A stretch of DNA of 64,000 bases from Pegea sp. RAD2-039 (lineage: Eukaryota; Chordata; Thaliacea; Salpida; Salpidae), in the NCBI GenBank assembly GCA_034620365.1, contig JAQGEQ010000289.1, forward strand, positions 124,001 to 188,000, given 5' to 3'. Positions 52,301-62,200 of this stretch are shown in pieces (position 1 is the stretch's first letter; the number at the start of each line of letters is the position of its first letter). A model generated the notes under the pieces. The model had not been told where the DNA came from and did no database searches. It saw only the letters and a program-made list of their open reading frames with translations. The position numbers and the translations under genes are program-made.

Positions 52301-53401
52301 AAACTGACAAACACAAAATAAAACTAACAAGCACAAAATAAAACTAACAAACACAAAATAAGACTAACAAACACAAAATAAAACTAACAAACACAAAATA
52401 AAACTAACAAACACAAAATAAGACTGACAAACACAAAATAAAACTAACAAACACAAAATAAGACTAACAAACACAAAATAAAACTAACAAACACAAAATA
52501 AAACTAACAAATACAAAATAAAACTGACAAACACAAAATAAGACTAACAAACACAAAATGAAACTAACAAACACAAAATAAGACTAACAAACACAAAATA
52601 AAACTAACAAGCACAAAATGAAACTGACAAACACAAAATGAAACTAACAAATACAAAATAAAACTAACAAACACAAAATGAAACTAACAAATACAAAATA
52701 AAACTAACAAATACAAAATAAAACTAACAAACACAAAATAAGACTAACAAACACAAAATAAAACTAACAAACACAAAATAAAACTAACAAACACAAAATA
52801 AAACTAACAAGCGCAAAATGAAACTGACAAACACAAAATGAAACTAACAAATACAAAATAAAACTGACAAACACAAAATAAAACTAACAAATACAAAATA
52901 AAACTAACAAACACAAAATAAGACTAACAAGCACAAAATAAGACTAACAAGCACAAAATAAAACTAACAAACACAAAATAAAACTAACAAGCACAAATTT
53001 TGTCTTGAAGTTTTTTGGATATTTCGACGATTCTTTACTTCAGTTATTTCGCACCACTTGTCTATTGGACGTTTTTGACGTCATATTTCACTTCTACGCG
53101 ACCAAACAACATCCTTTTTTCTTACAACTCACAAATCGATGATGATATTGATGACGTAGTTGATTATGACGTCAATGCTTTTAACGTGAGGGTGATGAAT
53201 TCATTGAAAGTCACGTGACCAACTCTTCCTAAACAGGTGGACTCATCACTAGGTGGCGTACTCGAGTTTCATCAACAGCAACCAGAAGTTAACAGTTTCG
53301 CGCGTTTTGGTAAATTACAACAACTTCAAGACTTTACTCAAATACCTCCTCACGAAACATCTACTCGTCAACCTTCTTTTTATAACTTCGAACACTCCTA
53401 G
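49338..53401 (+). CDS. TPRA1: Transmembrane protein adipocyte-associated 1 homologue (TPRA1/GPR175)
   Basis: Eight exons: 49338-49507, 49555-49780, 49831-49986, 50041-50154, 50205-50268, 50329-50431, 53011-53185, 53237-53401. They give 390 residues (human 373). It is a predicted seven-pass membrane protein. Diagnostic matches are VWDLIFLVPNSFFLLF, ILWLILRFFLLMAELSVMVFGLGFG, SIKRVLLVTT, RRSFYIYVSLMFIINL and LYFSYFAPLVYWTFL, then ILFSYNSQID. The N-terminus (about 50 residues) is Thr/Ser-rich and extracellular-like. Orthologues are described as orphan GPCR-like regulators of hedgehog signalling and the cell cycle; the ligand is unknown. The sixth intron is filled by a 2.56-kb minisatellite. The first exon encodes MTSSSL, its ATG falling inside a TGACGTCA motif. 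Confidence 0.92.
50437..52997. repeat. 20-bp minisatellite, about 128 copies, in TPRA1 intron 6
   Basis: Tandem 20-bp unit AAACACAAAATAAAACTAAC with recurring variants (AAATAC, AAGCAC, AAGACT, AAACTG, AATGAA). The period slips in a few places near 50940-51020, 51040, 51175 and 51300. The array occupies almost the entire intron, from just after the donor to the acceptor region. Confidence 0.98.
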
Positions 53402-53409
53402 AAAGTTGA

Positions 53410-54640
53410 TGACGTCATCAAAAGCACCCGAATACGCATCAGCTGCAATTTTCAATTCCTTTTTATTTCAAACTCTATCAGTCACGTGATTGCTTCTTTT
53501 GTTCATTTTTGTAGATATTTCAAATACACTAATCATTAAAAAAATTCGTGATGTGTTCAGGTGATTGATTCAAAGACATAATTTCGTAATCCTCATCTGA
53601 TTCTAGATATTTATTTCTTCTTGTGATCATTGCTCATATAGATGCTGATCTTAAAGATTTCTTTCTGATATTTCAAAGTATCTTTGGAGCTGATACAATC
53701 TTCTGATCATAATGAAGTTGAAATTTAGTTGAAAGTTTGCGAATAAGAAAAAAAGATTGTTTCTAAAAACTCCTAAGAACATTTTCTGACTTTTTGGAAG
53801 ATTTTAAAATAATTTGAAAAATTTTCAAAAGAAAAATGCTTTTGTAGAAATATTAAAAGTTTCAAAATCCGAAGAAAGAACTTGATATTTACATTTAAAT
53901 TTGATTACAATTAGGTATTGAGATGTTGTTGATTGAATTGAACAAGCCGCAAACTCCTCATCTACATTCTCCTAAAGTTGAATCTACCAAATTCTGATTG
54001 TGTGGAAAAAATCATTTTGAAAAGATTTTTTTATAGTTGAGCAATTTCAGTTGAAAATAATCATCTAGTGGGTCGAGACTTGCTAATAAGGAAGCTTCAG
54101 GAATTTATAATTTACTTTTAACTCTATTTCAGTTAAAACTAACTTTTAAGAAGTTTATTAATCTCACAACTTCTCACAACTATTAGATAAGAACAAAACT
54201 ACAAAATTAAAAAGTTGAGATTTTCATAGTCAAGTTTTTGATTTTATTAATTAGAAGATTTGACATTTTTTTTCCTAAAACTTTATAAATTACTTCCTAT
54301 TGTTTCAAAAGTTGTTAGTTTCAGTTCGAACCCTTCTCAATAATATAAGTTTTTAAACAATCTATTGACTAGTTTCATATCTGTTAGTTTCTTCAATAGA
54401 GACTTTTATCGATTGACATCAATCTTAAATCTTGTTTTGAAGAACTGTTTGAGATTCTGGGAGCTTCTTTCCCACTAACATGTGGCTCTTTAGACCAATA
54501 AACTTCTAACAATCCAACTTCTAGCCCTTTGCCTAGCAACAAAGCTACAAATTTTACAAAAAGTGATTTTCTTTGAAGTCATTTTTTAATCAATTTATAA
54601 AATTTGACACAAACGATCATGATAGTAAAAGTCAAAAAGT
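53410..54640. other. Intergenic DNA between TPRA1 and FAM81
   Basis: Convergent 3' flanks; no gene or RNA recognised. Confidence 0.5.
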
Positions 54641-54644
54641 ATCT

Positions 54645-54790
54645 ACAAGAGATGAAGATCAGAATGAAGAGATGAAGATCATAGTGAAGAGATAAAGATT
54701 AGAATGAACAGATAAAGATCAGAATGAAGAGATGAAGATCAGAATGAAGAGATGAGGATGATAATGAAGAGATGAGGATCATAGTGACAA
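54645..54790. repeat. 20-bp minisatellite (GATGAAGATCAGAATGAAGA)
   Basis: About seven imperfect 20-bp units. The last overlaps the stop codon of the minus-strand FAM81 gene (54779-54781), so the end of that reading frame has been shaped by the repeat. Confidence 0.9.
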
Positions 54791-56820
54791 GATCTTATTA
54801 TTGATATCTTTATTATAATCTTCTTTAACTAATCGCAATTTAGTGTCAGTTAATCTATTAGTTGCACTGATGCTTTGACGGACTGATTCAAATCCTTCCC
54901 GATATTCCTTCTTTAATTTCTTCATATCGACTTCAACCGCGCGACGATCACTCGCTAATCTGCATACAACTTCTTTTAGCCACTCGATGGAGCTAATGAA
55001 CTAACCTGTCCAATAACTTCTTCTGCATCTTTTCACCATCAGCAACTCCTTCTCGGCAGCTTCTAATCTCTTCTCGATTCCTTTCAATCGATCTTTCAAC
55101 ATCTTTGAGTTTCTCTAAGATCTTCCCTTCAAAACTCTCCTACAAACAACCAATCAGCGACGAGAAGACTCAATCACGTGACCACCTGTCGAGCTCTTAT
55201 ATTCGAATTGTTCATTTCAATCAGATGGAACAACTGTTGTTCGATTCGAGCTCTTTCAGACTCATTCCACTTCCGATTACTTTCCATACTCACCCTAACA
55301 TCCTCTACAACACTCTGAAAGTAATCACGTGACACTTAGAAGCGCTAAGTGGCGTGGAGCACCTTAACACGAGAATCGACACCTTCGATATGCAAATTAG
55401 ATGCTCCTTCGACTTTCAACAGTCTTCCTTCTTGTTCATTCATCAAGTTGTCCATTCGTCGCGACAACATCTCCATCTATGACGTCATCAAGATCATCAA
55501 CACGTCATCACACAGCGACAAACTCACATTGTTCTCGATTTCGCGTGACTTCTGTAGACTACTTTCAGTGATTTTGATCATTTTGTCGCTTTCAGAACCA
55601 ACAGATGAATTCAATCTTCGTAATTCTGCTGCTAGTTGAGCAATAGACGAATCGCATCTAACAACGCGTCCTCTCAGGTCAGCAACTCCTGCTTTGGTTG
55701 CTCCTGTTTGCTGTTGCTGCTGCTCAAGACTTTCTGCCTCCGTTTGCTCTCTGATCATCAACTGATTTTAAAGTTAGGACCTCATTACTGACATCTAGTG
55801 ACTGATTTACTTCGTTTCGAAGATGAGCAACATCTTTGTTTAGAGATCGGACTTCATCTGTAACGTCGCGAAGATGATCTTCCCATTGTTGTTGAAGTCG
55901 GGAATTCATGACGTCACTGTTTCTTTTGTTCGATAATTCTGCTTCAAGCTGAAATTTTAGAAATAATTTTTAGTTTGAAATAAATAATTTGAGATTATTA
56001 TTTATAGAAACTAAAATTTCAATTAAAAATTTAATTTTAAATAGTTTTAATTAAAATATTCCCATAAGTTTATTTTATTGAAGTAGGTTTTTAAATTCAA
56101 TTGTTTTAATGTTTTATTAAAATTAATCTTCTAAAATTTCTAAACAAAATAAATAATTAATATAAAAAGTTGTTAAATGTTTCGAAACTAGATTGAAAAA
56201 TTACGATAGAAAAACATAATTTATTTATAACATTATTTAGAATGTAGCAATTTCTATTTATAAACAATTTTAAAGTCATTTAAAAGATTAAATGAAAACT
56301 TTTAAAATCAATTATTAATTAGATTTTTATTAAAACATTAATTTAAGAGTTAATTAAGAACTTTTAAAAAGTAGTAAATTTTGAATAAAAACAAACTTTT
56401 ATATTTAAAAGTATAAAATAAACTTTTTGATTTAAATCAGTTCAATTGCAAAATGAAATTTTTATTAAAAACTTTACTTCTTTTTTCAAAGTTTTATTTA
56501 CAAATTGTTACTTTTATCCAATTTAGGAAATAAAATTTGTTTTTTAAATAAATAAATCTAATGATAAAAAAATTGATCACCTCATATGACTTATTTAATA
56601 AAGATTTTGAAGTACTTTCTTGTTGTGTGATACGATTTTCTAAATTATTAATTTTCTTTTTCGTTTTCCTCGATCTAACAAAATTAAAGAAAAAATAATT
56701 CGACAATTTATCTCAAATTTAACAGCTATAAAAGCAAATAACAAATTTCTAAAAAAATCGTTGTTGCTATTGGTTACGAATCACTTACCGATCTACGATA
56801 ATTGCTGTTTCATAAGACAT
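54779..56820 (-). CDS. FAM81A: FAM81-family coiled-coil protein
   Basis: Eight minus-strand exons: 56789-56820, 56581-56674, 55781-55948, 55528-55761, 55363-55476, 55186-55314, 55006-55139, 54779-54959. They give 361 residues (human FAM81A 368). The protein is almost entirely coiled coil. The family signature DLRGRVVRCDSSIAQLAAE lies in exon 4. The N-terminal KKKINNLENRITQQE and the C-terminal VDMKKLKKEYREGFESVRQSI also align. FAM81A is reported at postsynaptic sites, where it promotes condensate formation; in an invertebrate the role is unknown. Exons 3 and 4 are separated by only 19 bp (55762-55780), so that junction is either an ultra-short intron or a frameshift. FAM81A versus FAM81B cannot be told. 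Confidence 0.82.
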
Positions 56821-56824
56821 TGTT

Positions 56825-59200
56825 CAGTTGAGTTTAGAAGATACAATTTTCTTAAAAATTAAAGCAAAGTGTGACTAATCAAAGATTGTTATCTTACTGG
56901 TGCTAAATGTATAAGTCCAAACTAATTCTAGCTGTAATTAAAATACTTTTCTAACAAAAAACAAATATTTACAAAATTCTTGCTTGATATAAGTTAATAT
57001 TTTACATTCTAACCTAAACAGAAACTAAACACCACTTTTTTTAAATTATAAATTAAATTATAGTATAAATCAAATCGGAATTGATATTAAGAAATCACTT
57101 TATTACGTATTAATGAGTACAACGACGAACTGCTTACGAAGCTCCAACTCCAGCTTTAAATTCGGAGTTTTGTCTCTTCTAGAAGTCTTGTTATAAGACA
57201 AGTCCCTTCTACCCTGGTTTTTATGGACTTTCCTTGCCGTAGTGAATCCAACTGAACTCGAACCTGGGACCTTTCGCATGGTAGGTGGGTATGGTGCCCG
57301 CTACATTACTAAGAAAGACAAGCTCATTAATCAATTCTAATTTTCATCAGTCTATAGTAACAAAAAAACATCAAACTGTCTTCTAAAAAGATAATTGTAA
57401 AATAAAAAATTAACTTAAATTTAGTTATTAAAAAAATTAATTTTATAATTTCCAATTCGATTTTACCGAATTATAAAGCTTAAAAAAGACATCACAACAT
57501 AGAAGAAACATCGTGACGTCATGGCGCAATATTACACAACCAGCAAACGAACGCAAAAAGTATATTTCTTAACTATAGGTAAATAGTCTTCTGGTTACTT
57601 TGGGAAAAGACTGTCAGTAATTGGGTCTTGCTTTGGCTGAGAACGGTTATACAGGATGTACTCAAGAAGTGTTCCTTCGTTACTACAACATATCTTAAAG
57701 TCACTTCAACATTTAGATTTTCTTCAAAAGTCGTTTCAAGCAACAAATTATCTTTTTAATTAAAATTTTCTGAACACAAACACGTGTTTCTGTTCTACCT
57801 AACTGTCCTGTACATGGAAAATCATTCTTTTGAAGGCATCAAGTACTTGATGGTAGATAATTTTTCTAAATACTTCGAACCTTGTTCCTCATCAGTTACA
57901 AACTTACCAAAGTCAGAATTAAATGAGATGAAGCAATTGAAGTTGGTTTATACTACTACAAGTGCTAACATCTAAAGTTTGATAAGAAACTTTATTTAAG
58001 TATTTTTTAATTCAGTTTTTCTGATAGAAATTTGGGGAAAATGTCATCTTTTGCTCGTAGCAACTTTCAAAGTTTCTTGTTTTTAATAATAATCTTTACA
58101 TCCTAAAGACAATACTTAAGTAGTTTAAGTTACTTTATTGTTGTTGATGTGATCTTCACGGAGTTAAAACAAATTAAGCTAAACTAGAGTAGACTCGAAA
58201 CTTGTTTCTGTTAAACTGGAATTGTTGTAGTCATACGTAAAGTTGTCTCGACTTCGAACAGTTGAGACGTCGACGACTACCTCAAACATGAACTACTATC
58301 TAAGCACATGGTTTGCTAGCTAAGGTGATCGCTGTTGACCTTAAGTTTTTCATAAATCAAAGCTTGCTATTGGTCGAGGAGTTTTTACAAGTAAAGGTGC
58401 TAAATTTTGAAGAAAAATATTTACAAATGAGCTTATGAAGTTGTAAAAGAACAATTTTTTAATTCACTTTGTAATGTGTTGATGATATGTTGGAAAAAAA
58501 GTTCCAGCTCTATTTGTTGAGAATGTAAAATAAAAGTTTTGCAACAAACAATTCAACAAAACATAATATGATAAAAAGTTGCCAACAAAAAGAACAAACA
58601 AACAAACAACATCCACAAATGAAAAAGATTTTTAGAAGTTTTGATGAGTTTAGAGAATTAAAAAGACTCATCATTGAAATTCTCGTTGAAAGCATATTTT
58701 ATTTAAATCACAAATTTTTATTAATCACTTTAATATGAAAACTTAGAACAAATTGGTAAACACCTTTCTTGAATTCTGCTATTTAAAACTCACATTTAAA
58801 AATCTCAAAAGAAAACATTCATAAGAAAGACGTTACTGATGAAGTCTTCATAAAAAAGTTTGCAGCTCTATAAGACCTCCACTTTTAAAGAAAACTGAGG
58901 AAAAACTCAAATAATAATCTCAATAAAAGTACTCAACAACAGGTTCAGATATTCGCAATATACAAAGTTGTCAGAAACATTTCCACAAATAAAATCTGTT
59001 CTTTGCAGAATGAAGAGATTAGAAACAAGATGGAATATCTGCAGACTTCTTCAACTAGTCCGCAACCAACTTCAAAACTAAAGTTTTTATTAACTTGATT
59101 AAAGATTGTTGGTCACGATGGTAACAGAACCACAGTGTCCACCGATTAGCTGTCCATAGCTATCTGTCCACATGTGACTAGCTCTCCACAGCCATCTTGG
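56825..59200. other. Intergenic region between FAM81 and HCF-1
   Basis: Contains the SINE copy at 57.1-57.3 kb. The ORFs at 57784 and 58510 have no supporting splice sites or recognisable family. The remainder is AT-rich. Confidence 0.45.
57115..57320 (-). mobile_element. tRNA-derived SINE, copy D
   Basis: Shares AGTACAACGACGAACTGC, GAAGCTCCAACTCCAG and AAATTCGGAGTTTTG with the other copies. The tRNA-like head is at the right end (AACTGAACTCGAACCTGGGA). It lacks the left part of the body. Confidence 0.7.
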
Positions 59201-59207
59201 TCAATAA

Positions 59208-62200
59208 TCAAACAATTTTGGACCTCTTTACTAAAGCCGTGCTCCTAAAACAAGTAATAAATGTCATTTGATGGGTGAAAGTGAATCGCTCCGTTACTAA
59301 CGCATTGGTCGGCATCGGTCGTTTGTTCATTCGTCGATTCGAATCTGTCTTCGATGCTTCTGTAAGCGAAACGCGATTAATCGCGAACTAATTTGCATAA
59401 ATGCGACCAAATACCTTGCAACCACCGGACTTGAGTAGCTGGTCCATAACCATTGACGTTTCTAGCGGCTATTCTGAAGATAATGGCTGGTTTGTTACTT
59501 GTGTCCACCTGGGCACTTAAAATCTGTGAGTTAGCGACCAGGCAGGTTGGATTAGGACCTAAATAGACTCTGAAACAAAAACTAACCGATTAAATTGGTT
59601 CAAATTGACTCAAGCGGTTATTTACCGAACAAATGTATGATTCTGGCCCGGTTTTGGACACACGGGAGTTTTGACAGCCAAATAAACGGCATAATCATCA
59701 ACAAGCTCATCAGATGTAGTTGGAGGGTCCCAAGAGATCGAGACACCTTCCGGAAGCTTAGATATCTTCACAGCTGAAGGAGCTCCAGGATATCCAGGGA
59801 CACAAGTCTTAAACGCAGATATTTCTGACCAATCACCGCGTCCACATTCGTTGATAGCACATACACGAAAGCGGTAAGCGGTCCCGGGTGATATGGACAT
59901 CTTACGGCGTGCACCCGACTACAAATGGACCAGTTAGTTGAAGGACACGTGGTTGTGATTTGGTACTAACCATTCCTGGTACTGTTACTATCGATTTGTC
60001 GTTCTCATCAACCATATCATCATCTACTTCAAGTAAGTAGTGACTTACCATGTGAGCATTCAACTTCACGATCGTGACGTCATGCCACGCGATCTTTGAT
60101 CCATTCATCTCCGATTTAATCACAGCAACTGCTTTCTTTCCAACTTCATCTTCCGATTTTTCTTCTTTATTTTTTTCATTTTCATTTAGCTTGTCTTCGA
60201 GCTTGTTACTGTTTTTGTTGTCAGTGGCAACTTTGTTGTTGTCAGTAGCAACTTTGTCCTTGTCAGTGGCAACTTTGTCCTTGTCAGTGGCAACTTTGTT
60301 GTTGTCAGTAGCAACTTTGTTGTTGTCAGTAGCAACGTTGTTGTTGTCAGTGGTAACTGGATTGTTGTCTGCAGCAACTTTGTCGTTGTCAGTGGCAACT
60401 TTGTCGTTGTCAGTGGCAACTTTGTCGTTGTCAGTAGCAACTTTGTCGTTGTCAGTGGCAACTTTGTTGTTGTCAGTAGCAACTTTGTTGTTGTCAGTGG
60501 CAACTTTGTCGCTGTCAGTAGCAACTTTGTTGTTTTCAGTGGCAACTGGATTGTTGTCAGTAGCAACTTGTTCTTTTGTTTCACTAATAACATGAAATAT
60601 GAAAATTAAATTATTGAAGTGAGATGAAAATACTTTTTGTTTGTTGCTTCTTTTTCTTCTTCTGCGGATTTTGTGTCTACATCCATTTTTTCAACTTTGT
60701 CTGGTGCTTGCGATTCGCTAGAAGCAAATCAGAGTCATTTTTAGATTATTTTTTGACAACATTTTCTTATTTTCACCTTTTATTTTCATCAGATATTTCT
60801 GGTTTTATCTTTTTACTGTCACTACAATCAGCTTCCGGTTTCTGATCAGTTGATTCTGAAGATTTCTCTTTAGAAGATTCTGAAGAATTTTGGTCAGCTG
60901 ATACATTAGCAGCATTTTCTGAAAACCATACAATAAAGCAAACATTTAAAAAAATGCAAATTTCAACCAATCAAACAGAAGCAAGTTACCCTGTGATTCC
61001 AGCTTAACAGGTGTAAAGCCAGTTGATGAAGTCAAATTAATCTGTTTCTCATCTTTAGTTACACTGAAAAAGTCTTCAGTTAGAAAGCTTTCAGAAGCCT
61101 GTTGTCACGTGACTAACCTGTTACTACTGTTAGTGGTTGTTACGGTTGTTGTAAGCGTTGTTGTTGTCGGGGCAACTGTAAACGTCAATTGATTACAAGA
61201 TTCTGATAGAAGCTTTAAACTTACTCGTTTGTGAATTAACTGATGGTGACGATGTTGAAGTCTGTAAAGATAAAAGATCAGAAGATGAAGATCTTATTAA
61301 AGATATTCTTCTGTACCTGACCATCGGTTGATACCACAACTTTACTGGTCGTATTTGAGTTGGCGACCAGGCCCTTGTTGGTCAAGGTCAGTATTTTAGT
61401 TGAGCCGAGATAAGGGATGGTCTTGATGATGTTCCCAGGTTGTCCTGAAGCGGTCGAGACTACATTGATAGGTTTAGTGACAGATCCAGCACCGGATGTT
61501 GATACAATCTTCACTAATGGACTCGATTGCGACTGTAGGAAGTAAAAACGTGAATAAGATCAACATCCGAAGAGCAGAAGATGTATCTCACGATAGAAGA
61601 GATAGGAAGAAGAATCTTTGTTCCTCCACTTACTAGTTTGCTCACTGCAGAACCTGCAACAAACAAATATCAGCTGATTTGCTGCCACGTGACCACTTAG
61701 ATGAAAACTGATTGGTGAAAAAACGCTGTTGTTGGCATGACAATATGTGAATCAATAAAAGAATGAAAAGAAATTAAAATGTGGAATGCTTTTCACTCAC
61801 TATTTATCCTTGTAAGGCCTACAGTAAAAGTTTGCAGATTTTAAACGGGAAATTTTTACGAAAGGATAATATAGTGGTACACCTGGGCAGTGACGTAATC
61901 ACCTGTTTTTACTTGGATGAATTGACGAGACTGCTGAATTGTTTTGACGATTGTCATTGGTGGTGAGGTAGGTGTGGTCGGCTGCATCAAGTAATTCGAT
62001 GTTATTGATTAAATTGATTAGAAATTAATCTCACCGTTTGAGGAGTAGATGAATTAGTTGGTGAGAGTTGATTTTTACTGAAAAACATTATTTGTGAAAA
62101 TAGGTCGAAAATGGTCGTTCTCGATTGTGGCGTTGAACTTACTCATTATTAGCAGCGAGAGGAGATGGTAGTTTGCCGCTAGCTGCCGCTGCAGCCGCTA

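Noticed and set aside
50437-52997. Possible CRISPR-like array
   Set aside because: Units are directly adjacent with no unique spacers, and the host is an animal genome. This is a minisatellite.
57784-57975. 63-codon ORF between SINE copy D and HCF-1
   Set aside because: No similarity recognised and no consistent splice partners; left as uncertain non-coding DNA.
60074-60595. A 173-codon plus-strand ORF opposite the HCF-1 repeat
   Set aside because: Shadow of the 21-bp repeat. The minus-strand frame continues into conserved HCF-1 Fn3 sequence.
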